This document shows, piece by piece, positions 1-9,578 of a DNA stretch of 64,000 nucleotides. Numbering within the stretch: position 1 is the stretch's first letter; each line of letters begins with the position of its first letter. The stretch lies in assembly GCF_050510895.1 (NCBI RefSeq), contig NZ_JBNINT010000001.1, positions 1,922,001 through 1,986,000 on the forward strand. Direction: 5' to 3'. Under the pieces are notes generated by a model. That model saw nothing but the letters and a program-made list of their open reading frames with translations, was not told where the DNA came from and searched no databases. This DNA comes from Pannonibacter phragmitetus_B. GTDB taxonomy: Bacteria > Pseudomonadota > Alphaproteobacteria > Rhizobiales > Stappiaceae. Both the position numbers and the translations under genes were made by a program.

Positions 1-271
1 AGTCAGTGTCTTGCATGTCTTCTGCTTTGCCGAGGCCAAAGACGAACAGACGGTCAAGATCAAGCCCACCGGGTGCTACGAGATCCAGCTTCGAGCCGCG
101 TCTGCCCTTGAAGCCGCCTGCACTGGCCGCACGGGCAAGGCCACCCGGCAGAACATCCAGCAGTCCGGCAGCCAGCGGACCGGCGGTCAGAGAATCGTCA
201 GCCAGAACGACAGCGGCAGGAGCCGGCGCAGCCGAAGCCTTGCCGAATTGGATTTTCGTAAGCTTGTTCAT
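1..271 (-). CDS. pepA: Leucyl aminopeptidase, N-terminal part (cut by window edge)
   Basis: Only the first 90 codons are present. They read MNKLTKIQFGKASAAP at the start and reach the strand-turn RLFVFGLGKAED, which matches the N-terminal (macro-like) domain of M17 leucyl aminopeptidases. The metal-binding catalytic domain lies outside the window. M17 enzymes remove N-terminal residues from peptides in the cytoplasm. The ATG at 271 is preceded by a purine-rich stretch (GATGGAAAA). The gene is divergent from lptF, the usual arrangement in Hyphomicrobiales, and the roughly 210 bases between them must hold both promoters. Identity rests on the N-terminal domain and the neighbourhood only. Confidence 0.8.
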   Translation of the reverse strand, partial: MNKLTKIQFGKASAAPAPAAVVLADDSLTAGPLAAGLLDVLPGGLARAASAGGFKGRRGSKLDLVAPGGLDLDRLFVFGLGKAEDMQDTD

Positions 272-481
272 TTTTCCATCTTGGGTTCACCGGCCAGCGA
301 AATGCCGGCCAGGATGCTGTAAATTCCAGCAATGTGGCCTGATATGCCTTGTGCAGCAAGCCTCTGCCGAATAAATCTGCAGGTGGGCAGTCAGTAGCAG
401 GCCAGCCTCCGGTGGCATTCAAATGCCATATTCGGATAGAAGAGGTCTGCGGTCCAACCGCGTTGCAATCCGGCAGAGAGA

Positions 482-1669
482 ATGAAGACACTCGAACGTT
501 ACATCATCCGCCGGTCCGTTTTCGTCTTCACGATGACACTTGCGGCCATGACAGGCGTTGTCTGGGCGACGCAGGCCCTGCGCCAGCTGGATCTGGTGAC
601 GTCAAAGGGTCAGACCATCGTCCAGTTCATTTCGATCACGATGCTGGCGATGCCGTTTCTGGTGGTCATCGTGGCGCCCTTCGCGCTGATGATTGCCCTG
701 ATCCTGGTTCTGAACGCCTTGTCGAGCGACAGCGAGCTGATTGTCATCAATGCCACCGGAGGTTCGCGCTTTCTGGTGCTCCGTCCGGTTCTCATTTTCT
801 CGATTGGCATCTGTGTGCTGACAGGAGCCATGTCGCTCTACGTAGCGCCCGAAGGACTGGCACGGCTGCGCGATGAAATCACCCGTGTTCGCGTCGATCT
901 CGTGGCCAACATCGTCAAGCCCGGCCGCTTCATATCCATGGCCGATGGCCTGACATTCCACATCCGCAACCGCTCTGGCGATGGTGCGCTGGACGGCCTC
1001 CTGCTGCATGACACCCGCGATCCGGCCACGATCTTCACCTATGAATCCGAGGTTGGGCACATTGTCGAAATGCAGGGCCTCACACTGCTGGTCATGCAGA
1101 ACGGCACAATCCAGCGCCGTCCGAAGACGAGCGGTGACATCTCGATTGTCCGTTTCCAGTCCTATGCCTTTGATCTGTCGAGCCTTGTTCCGGATGCTGC
1201 AGAGCCAGTCTACAAGGCAAGCGAACGTCCAACCTGGGCCTTGATCCACGACCCGGAGCCGGATGAATTCGCCCGCCTCTATCCTCTGCGCATCAAGGCG
1301 GAGCTGCATAACAGGTTCAGCCAGCCACTTTATGCCATCGCATTCGGCTTGATTGTCTTTGCGTTTCTGGGGCAGGCGCGCACGACCCGGCAGGACCGCG
1401 GGCTTGCCTTGCTTGGCGCACTTGCATGCTGCATCCTGCTGCGCACCGCGGGCTTTGGCGCGACATCTCTCGCTGGCAGTCAGGCTGCACTCATCGCCGC
1501 CTATTATATCGTGCCGCTGATTGGTATCATCCTACCCGCCTGGTTCATCCTCCAGTCAGACACGGGCGCTGCGCCGAAATGGCTTGCCAGACTGATCGAC
1601 CGGATCACCGACTTCAGCGAACGCACTCAGGCGAGGCTCGCTGGCCGCCGCATGTCGAAGGGAGCCTGA
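482..1669 (+). CDS. lptF: LPS export ABC transporter permease LptF
   Basis: This is a 395-residue YjgP/YjgQ-family permease. Hydrophobic segments lie near residues 12-35, 50-75 and 96-120, followed by a periplasmic beta-rich domain and three C-terminal membrane helices (about 288-308, 317-335, 342-362). This is the six-helix plus jellyroll layout of LptF/LptG. With LptG and the ATPase LptB it forms the inner-membrane LptB2FG complex that extracts lipopolysaccharide and feeds it to the LptC/LptA bridge. It starts the lptF-lptG-lptD-surA-pdxA-rsmA run, and lptG starts 5 bases after its stop. The ATG at 482 is preceded by AGAGAG. LptF versus LptG is assigned by order. Confidence 0.92.
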   Translation: MKTLERYIIRRSVFVFTMTLAAMTGVVWATQALRQLDLVTSKGQTIVQFISITMLAMPFLVVIVAPFALMIALILVLNALSSDSELIVINATGGSRFLVLRPVLIFSIGICVLTGAMSLYVAPEGLARLRDEITRVRVDLVANIVKPGRFISMADGLTFHIRNRSGDGALDGLLLHDTRDPATIFTYESEVGHIVEMQGLTLLVMQNGTIQRRPKTSGDISIVRFQSYAFDLSSLVPDAAEPVYKASERPTWALIHDPEPDEFARLYPLRIKAELHNRFSQPLYAIAFGLIVFAFLGQARTTRQDRGLALLGALACCILLRTAGFGATSLAGSQAALIAAYYIVPLIGIILPAWFILQSDTGAAPKWLARLIDRITDFSERTQARLAGRRMSKGA

Positions 1670-1674
1670 ACCTC

Positions 1675-2766
1675 ATGCTGGGAGCCACCCTCTCCTTCTA
1701 TTTCTCGCGGCGCTTTCTGAGGTCTATCCTGGGATTGTTCCTGCTCGCAGCGATCCTGATTTTCCTGTTCGACGTGCTGGAGCTCCTGCGCCGTGCTGGT
1801 GAGCAGGGAGATCTGTCAGTCCTGCGTGTCAGCATCATTTCGCTTCTGCGCGTGCCGCTCCTGCTGGAACAGGTCATTCCCTTTGCTGTCCTGTTCGGTG
1901 CGATTTCAGCCTTTGTCACCTTGAGCCGGGGGCTGGAACTGGTCGTGACCCGGGCCGCCGGCATTTCCGTCTGGCAGTTCGGCGCACCGGCAGCCATGGT
2001 CGCGCTCATTCTCGGCGTCCTATCAGTTGTTATTTACAATCCTGTCGCCGTCTGGATGCAGCAACAGTCGGATCAGGTGGCTGCCGGTCTTTTTGGCGGC
2101 GAGGACAGTTTCCTGCTGCAAACGACCAATGCCGTGTGGCTGCGTCAGGATGGTCTGGACGGAGAATCCGTTCTCAATGCCGACCAGCTTCTTGCGCAAG
2201 GCACGATCCTGCGGGGCGTAACCATCTTCACCTTCAATCGTCAGGGACGCTTCGACGAGCGGATCGAAGCGCGTGAGGCGGAATTGAATGAAGGTTACTG
2301 GGTGCTCAAGGACGCAACTGTTTACCGCACCAACGCCGATCCACGGCGCCACAACACATACCGGGTCAGTACCTATCTGACGCCGACCGAGGTGCGCGAG
2401 AGCATCGGTTCACCCGAATCAATTTCTTTCTGGAACCTGCCCCGCTTCATCGAACTGGCGAGCCGCGCCGGCTTGCCGGCCTATCGCTATACACTGCAAT
2501 ATCAAACGCTTCTGGCCCGTCCCCTGCTTTTATTAGCGATGGTTCTCATCGCAGCAGCAGTTTCTTTAAAGGTTTCGCGCTTTGGTGGGCTCGGCAAGAT
2601 GATTCTGGGTGGAATCGCCGCCGGGTTCGTGCTTTACGTTCTTTCTGAGCTCGCACGCGATCTCGGAGGGGCTGGCATAGTCCCGCCGGTGGTAGCTGCC
2701 TGGGCCCCAGGTGTGTTTGGAGTTCTCATGGGTTTGACGATCCTGCTCAATCAGGAAGACGGCTAA
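1675..2766 (+). CDS. lptG: LPS export ABC transporter permease LptG
   Basis: This is a 363-residue YjgP/YjgQ permease. The N terminus (MLGATLSFYFSRRFLRSI) leads into a first membrane helix, then helices near residues 50-80 and 95-120, a periplasmic domain, and three C-terminal helices. An open frame extends upstream inside lptF, but the ATG at 1675 gives the normal family length and sits 5 bases after the lptF stop, so I chose it. It is the partner of LptF in the LptB2FG extractor. The stop TAA at 2764-2766 directly abuts the lptD start, suggesting translational coupling. No defects were seen. Confidence 0.92.
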   Translation: MLGATLSFYFSRRFLRSILGLFLLAAILIFLFDVLELLRRAGEQGDLSVLRVSIISLLRVPLLLEQVIPFAVLFGAISAFVTLSRGLELVVTRAAGISVWQFGAPAAMVALILGVLSVVIYNPVAVWMQQQSDQVAAGLFGGEDSFLLQTTNAVWLRQDGLDGESVLNADQLLAQGTILRGVTIFTFNRQGRFDERIEAREAELNEGYWVLKDATVYRTNADPRRHNTYRVSTYLTPTEVRESIGSPESISFWNLPRFIELASRAGLPAYRYTLQYQTLLARPLLLLAMVLIAAAVSLKVSRFGGLGKMILGGIAAGFVLYVLSELARDLGGAGIVPPVVAAWAPGVFGVLMGLTILLNQEDG

Positions 2767-5158
2767 ATGGCGGATACGATGCGTCTCAAGTCGCTCTTAC
2801 TGAAGAAGGGTGCCTGTGCCCCGGCGCGCGGTCTTATGATCTCGCGGCCTCGGTACTGTTATTGCCTGCTCGCTGATCACTGCCCCCTGGGCCGCGCCTG
2901 TTGCTTTTGCACAGTCCCCCACCTCCGCAGCGGTCTCGGCCAACGTCAATCCAAACGCAGAAATGCTGCTGGAAGCCGATGACCTCACCTATGACTACGA
3001 CCGGGATAAAATCCTGGCGCGTGGCAAGGTGCAGATTTTTTATGACGGCTACACGCTGGAAGCGGACGAAGTGATCTTCGACCGTGGGTCTGCACGCATG
3101 TTTGCCAAGGGCAACGTCAAGATGGCGGAGCCTGACGGCAACGTCATCACGACGCAGGAAATGGAGCTCACGGACAATTTTGCCGAAGGCTTCGCCCGTT
3201 CGCTGCAAGTCGACTCGCCTCAGCGCACCCGGTTTATCGCGGAGAGTGCCAATCGCGAGGGCGGCAACGTAACGACTTTCAACAATGGTCTCTACACGGT
3301 TTACACGCGACAGCCGGCCGAAAAGCCGCCGCTTTGGCGCCTGCGTGCACAGAAGATCATTCACAATCAGGAAGAGAAGGTTGTCCGGTTCGAGGACACG
3401 CGCCTGGAATTCTTTGGAATGCCAGTGGCCTATATTCCGTACCTGTCGATGCCGGACCCGTCCGTCAAGCGCAAGTCGGGCTTCCTGACGCCAGCGGCCT
3501 CGATCTCGTCCAATCTGGGCTATGGCGTGACCGTGCCCTATTACTGGGCGCTCAGTCCTCATTATGATCTGACAGTCGCCGCAACAGGCTTTACCAAGCA
3601 GGGTGCTTTGGGAACCGCTGTCTGGCGGCAGGAGCTGGAACAGGGCAAGTACCTGATTTCCGGAGCTCTCATTTCACAGAAAGACCCTTCCGCATTCCTG
3701 ACCAAGAGTGGGAACCGGACTTGGCGTGGCGCGCTGCACACGGAGGGTAACTACATCCTCCCCGACAGCTGGTTGCTTTCATGGAACATGACTTACAAGT
3801 CAGACCGCGCCTTTCTGTCGGACTATCAGCGCCTGAACATTGGCGCCGCCAGCGAACTTTCTCAGGTGTCCCTCTCCCGCACATGGCTGAGAAACGTCAT
3901 CAGCGTCAATGCTTATGCGTTCTCAATCTCACAGGAAGACTACAACACGACGTTGAACGCACCGGTGGGCTCGTTCGAGCGAGTGGGCGCGAAGCTGCAG
4001 GACAAGCAACCCTTCGTCTTCCCGGTGGCTGATGTGAATTACGTCTTCGATCAGCCGATCGCGGGCGGAGAACTGTCGTTCAAAAGCAACTTTACCAGCC
4101 TGACGCGTGCCGAGACGGATGCTTATTCCGTCAATGGCGAAAACCGCTATCGCGGTGTGGATGGAACATTCTCCCGCTGGAGCATGAACACCCAGTGGCG
4201 GCGCACCCTGATCGATCCGATCGGTCAGATGTTCACGCCCTTTGCCTATGTGCGCGGCGATCTGTTCTTCCTTGGATCACAGGACAAGAACGTAACCACG
4301 CTGACGGATGAGGCCTTTGTCGGCCGTGTCATGCCGGCAGTGGGTCTGGAATACCGCTATCCGTTCATTGTCAGCTTCGACGGCGGCAACCAGATCATCG
4401 AGCCCATTGCTCAGATCATTGTACGCCCTGACGAACAGCGCATTGGCGAGCTTCCGAACGAAGACGCCCAGAGCCTTGTGTTCGATACGTCGACCCTGTT
4501 TGCCTATGACAAGTTCTCCGGCTACGACCGTGTGGAAGGTGGAACCCGCGCCAATCTTGGCTTGAGTTACAAGTTCCAGCTTGATAGCGGCGAGTATCTG
4601 AGCACGTTGTTCGGCAGGTCATTCCAGCTGGCTGGCAGGAACTCCTTTGCAAAGCCGGATCTGTTCGGCTCATCGCTCGAGTCAGGCCTCGAGACCGGTG
4701 AATCCGACTATGTGGCCGGCTTCGCACTGGATACACGGCGTGGCGTTACGCTTGGTTCACAGGCCCGGTTCGACGAGAAGGATCTTTCCGTGCGGCGCCT
4801 TCAGGTGCAAGCGACCGGCAGCTATGGTCCTGTGGTGAGCACCTTCGCCTATGCCTTCATGGACAAGCAGCCCAAGCTTGGCATCAACGCGGACCGGGAA
4901 GAGGTGCTGGCCTCGAGCAGCCTGCGGATTGCAGAGAACTGGCGCCTGTTTGGCGGCGTGCGCTACGATCTGAAGAACGAGAATATCGTTCAGGACTCCG
5001 GCGGTGTTGGATATGATGACGAGGGCTTCTCCTTGTCCCTGTCCTATCAGCAGGATCGCAGCCGCAATAACGGCGAGCCGGTGAACCGGACCGTCTTCTT
5101 CCGCTTTGGTCTGCGGACCATCGGCGATACGCAAGTCTCCAGCTCTGCGAACGAGTGA
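2767..5158 (+). CDS. lptD: LPS-assembly protein LptD (apparent frameshift in signal region)
   Basis: Outer-membrane beta-barrel that inserts LPS into the outer leaflet. Residues after MLLEADDLTYDYDRDKIL form the N-terminal OstA/LptA-like domain (beta-taco). The LptD C-terminal barrel follows, ending in a long strand-rich region. The open frame begins only at 2963, without a signal peptide. Reading from the ATG at 2767, which abuts the lptG stop, and removing one base in GATCTC at 2838-2843 joins the frames. It then reads MIRGLGTVIACSLITAPWAA through to an AFA|Q cleavage site, a textbook signal peptide. The repaired length is 796 residues. A start at 2836 (MIRGLG) is also possible. I read the break as sequence error because LptD is normally essential. 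Confidence 0.9.
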
Positions 5159-5397
5159 TGCAATGGAAGGCGGCGGTCAGCTGCCTTCCGCGCATCATCG
5201 CTGACCAGGAGAGTTTGACAGCCATCGTTCACGAAATGATGGCCAGCCCTTGCGTGAACGGCTCAATTTGGCCATTGTTTCAGGGCATTGGGTGGATCAA
5301 ACTACTGACCGTGACTGAATTGAACCTCGTTACAGGTCAAGATCATATCCACGACGTCATAAGGGAGACGCCGGGGTCACGTGCCGGCTGGGATGAG

Positions 5398-6324
5398 ATG
5401 AAAAAAACACTGATGATCGCCTGCGCCGCTCTTTGCCTTGGGGCGGCAACCCCTTCTGGCGTTTATGCGCAATCCGCCATCAAGGTGGTTGTGGATGACC
5501 AGGCCATCACCTCTTTCCAGATCGGGCAACGCGCCCGTCTCATCACCTTGACCGAACGCAAGAGTGGCGGAGCCGCAACAAAGGCTGCACAGGACGAACT
5601 CATCGACGAGGTCCTGAAGCTCAAGGAAGCCAAGCGCTATGGCATTACCGTGTCGAAGAAACAGGTCGACGACGCATTTGCCACGATTGCTTCCCGCGTC
5701 AAGCTCACCCCTGCGAATCTCTCAACCGCTCTGCGCCAGAGCGGCGTTGATCCGGATACCCTCCGTGACCGCCTTCGCACGGAAATTGCCTGGTCGCAGA
5801 TCCTGCGCCAGCGTTTCCAGGGACGTGTCTCTGTCAGCGAATCCGATATTGCCGCCCAGCTCCAGAAGCTGAAAAGCGATAAGGACGAGCCGCTGAAGAG
5901 CATCGAGTACCGGCTTGAGCAGGTTATCTTCGTGGTACCGGAGAAGGCCTCTGGCAGTTTCAAGGCCAAGCGCAAGAAGGAAGCTGAGCAGCTGCGTAAG
6001 AGCTTCACCACTTGCGAGCAGAGTTCCGAACAGGTCCGGGCTTTCAGCGAAGTTGTGGTCAAAACCGTCGGCTTCCGTCTGGAAACTGAACTTCCCGCCG
6101 ACATGAAGGATGTGATTGCGAAGACGGCAGTTGGCCAGCTGACTCCTCCGCAAGTGACGCCGCGTGGTCTTGAGATGATCGCGGTCTGCGGAAAGCGGGA
6201 ACTGGCATCGGACGTTTCGGCCCGCACCGAGATCGAGGATGAGCTGCGGCAGAAGGAAGGCGAGCAGCTGACCCGGCGCTACATCCAGGATCTGCGCCGC
6301 CAGTCTGTGATTTCCTACAGGTAA
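5398..6324 (+). CDS. surA: SurA-like periplasmic chaperone / peptidyl-prolyl isomerase
   Basis: This is a 308-residue secreted protein. The ATG at 5398 (MKKTLMIACAALCLG) begins a classic signal peptide that ends near VYAQ. A SurA N-terminal domain follows (AIKVVVDDQAITSFQIGQRA through the TEIAWSQILRQRF helix), then a parvulin-like C-terminal region. An in-frame extension upstream to 5155 is rejected because it would bury the signal peptide. SurA chaperones outer-membrane proteins, including LptD, through the periplasm, so its place directly after lptD is functional. About 240 bases separate it from lptD and could hold its own promoter. The PPIase domain looks diverged and I cannot vouch for catalysis. 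Confidence 0.88.
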   Translation: MKKTLMIACAALCLGAATPSGVYAQSAIKVVVDDQAITSFQIGQRARLITLTERKSGGAATKAAQDELIDEVLKLKEAKRYGITVSKKQVDDAFATIASRVKLTPANLSTALRQSGVDPDTLRDRLRTEIAWSQILRQRFQGRVSVSESDIAAQLQKLKSDKDEPLKSIEYRLEQVIFVVPEKASGSFKAKRKKEAEQLRKSFTTCEQSSEQVRAFSEVVVKTVGFRLETELPADMKDVIAKTAVGQLTPPQVTPRGLEMIAVCGKRELASDVSARTEIEDELRQKEGEQLTRRYIQDLRRQSVISYR

Positions 6325-6343
6325 CAAACCGGGCAAGGCTCCG

Positions 6344-7372
6344 ATGGCTGACATCCGTCTTCCGCTTGCTGTGACAAGCGGCGAACCTGCAGGCATCGGA
6401 CCGGATGTGACCCTGCGGTGCTGGGCAGAGCGGACCCTCATGGCGCTGCCTCCCTTCTATGTCCGGACAGATCCCGGCCTTCTGCGCAGCAGAGCCGCGC
6501 GGCTTGGCCTCGACGTTCCCATTGTCGAAGTGGCGCCGGAAGATGCCTGCGAAGTGTTCTCCAGCGCGCTTCCGGTGGTTACGGACGGACAGAGTGTGGC
6601 TGATCTTCCAGGAACGCCGGATTCAGCAACCGCCGCCGCCGTGATCGCGTCGATCGACAGCTGCGTGGCCGATGTGCGTGAGGGCCGCGCAGCAGCCGTC
6701 GTCACCAATCCCATCGCCAAGAAGACGCTCTATGATGCGGGCTTCCGTCATCCTGGCCATACTGAATATCTGGGAGAGCTGGCCGAACAGTTTGGGCCTG
6801 GTCCCCATACACCCGTCATGCTGCTGGCAGGGCCTGAACTGATGGTGGTACCTGTTACCGTCCATATCCCGCTCAGTGCTGTTCCTGCGGCCTTGACGGC
6901 TGACCTCATCCTTGAGACCGCGCGCATCGTAGACAGGGACTTCCGCAAACGCTTTGGCCTTTCAAAGCCACGCATCGCGGTTGCTGGTCTCAACCCGCAT
7001 GCCGGCGAAGGTGGCAGCATGGGACGGGAAGACATTGATGTCATAGCCCCTGCCCTTGAGTTGCTGCGGAATGAGGGCATGGATGTCAGCGGCCCGTGGC
7101 CGGCCGATACCCTCTTCCATCCGGAGGCGCGCAAGACCTATGACTGCGTGCTCGGCATGTATCACGACCAGGTCCTGATACCGGTCAAAACCATCGCCTT
7201 TGACGACACCGTAAACGTAACCCTTGGCCTGCCTTTCGTGCGCACCTCGCCCGATCATGGCACTGCTTTCGATATCGCAGGCACAGGCAAGGCACGGCCG
7301 CAGAGCCTTGCCGCCGCCTTGCGCATGGCTGCCGTGCTGGCCGCGCCGGAGCATCTTGCCGGAGACTTTTGA
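6344..7372 (+). CDS. pdxA: 4-hydroxythreonine-4-phosphate dehydrogenase
   Basis: This is a 342-residue PdxA, which oxidises 4-phosphohydroxy-L-threonine in de novo pyridoxal-phosphate synthesis. Conserved blocks seen in order are TSGEPAGIGPDVTLRC at the N terminus, the metal-site HPGHTEYLGELA, the GLNPHAGEGGSMGRED block, GMYHDQVLIPVK and SPDHGTAFDIAGTGKA. All are typical and complete. It lies 19 bases after surA, and its TGA overlaps the start region of rsmA by one base (ATG at 7373), so the two are likely co-translated. pdxA-rsmA pairing with surA is common in proteobacteria. Confidence 0.96.
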   Translation: MADIRLPLAVTSGEPAGIGPDVTLRCWAERTLMALPPFYVRTDPGLLRSRAARLGLDVPIVEVAPEDACEVFSSALPVVTDGQSVADLPGTPDSATAAAVIASIDSCVADVREGRAAAVVTNPIAKKTLYDAGFRHPGHTEYLGELAEQFGPGPHTPVMLLAGPELMVVPVTVHIPLSAVPAALTADLILETARIVDRDFRKRFGLSKPRIAVAGLNPHAGEGGSMGREDIDVIAPALELLRNEGMDVSGPWPADTLFHPEARKTYDCVLGMYHDQVLIPVKTIAFDDTVNVTLGLPFVRTSPDHGTAFDIAGTGKARPQSLAAALRMAAVLAAPEHLAGDF

Positions 7373-8213
7373 ATGAGCCAGATCGACGATCTGCCCCCTG
7401 CGTGAGGTCATCCGCACCCATGGCCTCGACGCGAAGAAGTCGCTTGGCCAGAATTTCCTTTTGGACCTCAACCTGACGTCCCGCATCGCACGCTCCGCAG
7501 GAGATCTGTCTGCCTGCACGGTGATCGAGGTCGGTCCCGGTCCTGGCGGACTGACACGGGCTCTGCTGGCCAATGGCGCACGCAAGGTGGTGGCGATCGA
7601 AAAGGATAGCCGCTGTCTGCCTGCACTTGCCGAAGTTTCAGCGCATTACCCAGGCCGCCTGGAGGTGCTGGAAGCGGATGCTCTGACGATTGATCCGGCC
7701 GCATTGAGTGAAGGCTATCCGGTCAAGATCGTCGCCAACCTGCCCTATAATGTCGGCACCCAGCTGCTGCTCAACTGGATCACCTCTTCCACCTGGCCAC
7801 CATTCTGGGAGTCGCTGACGCTGATGTTCCAGAAGGAAGTTGCCGAGCGCATTGTTGCGACGGTTGAGGATGATGCTTATGGCCGGTTGGGCGTTCTGGC
7901 CGGCTGGCGGACGCGTGCAAAGATCCTGTTCGACCTCAATCCGCAGGCCTTCACACCGCCGCCGAAAGTCACCTCGTCGGTGGTGCATCTGACGCCCAAT
8001 CCTTCGCCATTGCCCTGTGATCTCAAGGATCTGGAACGGCTGACCGCAGCCGCCTTCGGTCAGCGCCGCAAGATGCTGCGCGCCTCGCTGAAGGGGGTGA
8101 AGGCAGATGCGGGAACGCGCATCAGCGACTGTGGTATTGCTCCAACGGCGCGGGCGGAAGAAATTGATATCGCCGGTTTTGTGGCACTCGCCCGGCGGTT
8201 CGCGGAGGCCTGA
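7373..8213 (+). CDS. rsmA: 16S rRNA dimethyladenosine transferase (apparent frameshift)
   Basis: RsmA/KsgA dimethylates two adjacent adenines at the 3' end of 16S rRNA using S-adenosylmethionine. Visible motifs are KSLGQNFLLDLNL, the SAM-binding VIEVGPGPGGLTRALL and the catalytic NLPYNVGTQLL. The natural start is the ATG at 7373 overlapping pdxA (MSQIDDLP), but a TGA follows after ten codons. Removing one C from the C5 run at 7394-7398 restores REVIRTHGLDAKKSLGQNF and gives a normal length of 279 residues. Without repair the open frame starts at 7461 and lacks the first SAM motif. It is probably a homopolymer error. Confidence 0.92.
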
Positions 8214-8252
8214 GCGGACCGCCTCACCCGGATGCCTGAGCGGACTGCCAAG

Positions 8253-9098
8253 TCAGCCCAGCAAGCGCCGGGCCCCGCGCCAGATCAGCCACTGGCGCCG
8301 CAGCTGTGAAAGGGAGACCTCGGAGCGCAGCGGATCATGCCCCCTCTGCTCCATTTTCCCTAGAAACGCCTCGACTAGCACGACCGGCAGGAAGGCTGGT
8401 ACGATCGCAGGCGTGCAGACCGATTTCAGGCTCTTCACGCGGCCAAGGTGATGGCGCACGTGTTCGCGCATCTCGGCCAGCGCTGCCCCCAGTTCCGGAC
8501 TTGCCTCGCCCCGGAATAAGGTTTCCCGGTCAACGCCATGCCGGTCAAGCAGGTCGGCCGGCAGATAGAGCTGCCGCCGGGAAGCATGCCAGGGCAGAGC
8601 CCGGAGCAGCCCCGTGAGGCCATATGCAACACCGGCATGGCCCGCAAGATCACATGTGCCAGCCTCGTCCCCGCCCGCCAGAATGATCGACGCCAACTGC
8701 ATCAGCGCGGAAGATGTTTCGCCGGTATAGCCCTCCAGATCATGCAGGGTGGGCATGGGATCGTCATAAAGATCAAAGACGCGCGCGTCGATCAGCCCCT
8801 GCAAGGCCTCAACAGGCAGCCGGTAGCGCTCAATGGTGCTGGCCAGGGCGGCGGCCACTGGATTGGCATTGGCATCACCATGCGCGCTGCCTGCAAGAAA
8901 ATCCCGCCACCACTGCAGGCGGACTTCACCAGGCAAGGGATCGCGCACAAGTTCACGCACCCGCGCGACTTCCATGTTGAACGCATAAAGTGCCATGAGC
9001 CCGCCGCGATGCTCTTGCGGAGCGAGCAAAGCTGTCAGGTAGCGGTCGGGGTCGTGCTGGCGCACCAGCGCCTGTGCATGGTCAAAATTTGTCTGCAT
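8253..9098 (-). CDS. Squalene/phytoene synthase-like protein (NDUFAF6-like)
   Basis: This is a 281-residue all-helical isoprenoid-synthase-fold protein (MQTNFDHAQALVRQHDPDRY at the N terminus, ALYAFNMEVARVRELVRD, GLTGLLRALPWHASRRQLYLP). The family recurs near secDF in alphaproteobacteria. The first Asp-rich substrate site of true synthases (DXXXD followed by DD) is not recognisable. Its position carries EVARVRELVRDP, and the second region reads YDDPMPTLHDLEGYTGETS. That resembles the mitochondrial complex I assembly factor NDUFAF6, so a role in respiratory complex assembly is as likely as terpenoid synthesis. It is convergent with rsmA, with 39 bases between the stops. Function is inferred. 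Confidence 0.75.
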   Translation of the reverse strand: MQTNFDHAQALVRQHDPDRYLTALLAPQEHRGGLMALYAFNMEVARVRELVRDPLPGEVRLQWWRDFLAGSAHGDANANPVAAALASTIERYRLPVEALQGLIDARVFDLYDDPMPTLHDLEGYTGETSSALMQLASIILAGGDEAGTCDLAGHAGVAYGLTGLLRALPWHASRRQLYLPADLLDRHGVDRETLFRGEASPELGAALAEMREHVRHHLGRVKSLKSVCTPAIVPAFLPVVLVEAFLGKMEQRGHDPLRSEVSLSQLRRQWLIWRGARRLLG

Positions 9099-9190
9099 TC
9101 TTGCCCAGATAGGCCTCTTTCCAGCACGGACCAGAGCGGTGAACTGCGGATGCCCGGTTTAGGCTGCGCAGCCCAATGCTGCTTATCAGA

Positions 9191-9568
9191 TCAATCCACC
9201 GCAATCAGCGCAGCAGCAGCGGCACGGTCTTCCGAGAGAAGGACGTTGAGCGTCCGCACCGCGGCACCTGTGGACATGGGTTCGGCCTTGATTCCAGCCT
9301 CGCGGAAAAGGCCGCGCAGTTCGCTGCCGAGAGGCTTGAGCTCCACTCCTGTGCCGACCAGCAGCACTTCGATGTCAGCGGCCTGCTCAAGCACCCTGGC
9401 AAACGCCTCCGGAGTGAGATCTGGCATGTCCGTCACATCCCAGCCGTGGATCCCGCTTGGCAGGCACAGTATGGATCCATGATGAGACATCCCGGCAAAG
9501 CGGAACCCGCCGCCTCCATAGGAGTCGACGGGTGCACGTCCGGGAAAATGAGCCTTGCGGATTTCCAT
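9191..9568 (-). CDS. Mth938-like domain (DUF498) protein
   Basis: This is a 125-residue protein starting MEIRKAHFPGRAPVDSYGGG. The blocks HGSILCLPSGIHGWDV, EVLLVGTGVELKPL and MSTGAAVRTLNVLLSEDR are diagnostic of the Mth938/NDUFAF3 family. Bacterial members have no established enzymatic function. The mitochondrial homologue NDUFAF3 helps assemble complex I. The start at 9568 lies 10 bases after the secF stop, so it is probably transcribed with yajC-secD-secF, and the phytoene-synthase-like gene follows downstream. Having both NDUFAF3-like and NDUFAF6-like genes at the end of this operon is suggestive. A longer in-frame start at 9643 would run into secF and is rejected. Confidence 0.85.
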   Translation of the reverse strand: MEIRKAHFPGRAPVDSYGGGGFRFAGMSHHGSILCLPSGIHGWDVTDMPDLTPEAFARVLEQAADIEVLLVGTGVELKPLGSELRGLFREAGIKAEPMSTGAAVRTLNVLLSEDRAAAAALIAVD

Positions 9569-9578
9569 GGAACCGCCT

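Noticed and set aside
2767..2963. Programmed ribosomal frameshifting to explain lptD and other split genes
   Set aside because: The sites have no slippery heptamer or shared structure, affect many unrelated genes, and are explained by homopolymer and GANTC-linked sequence errors.
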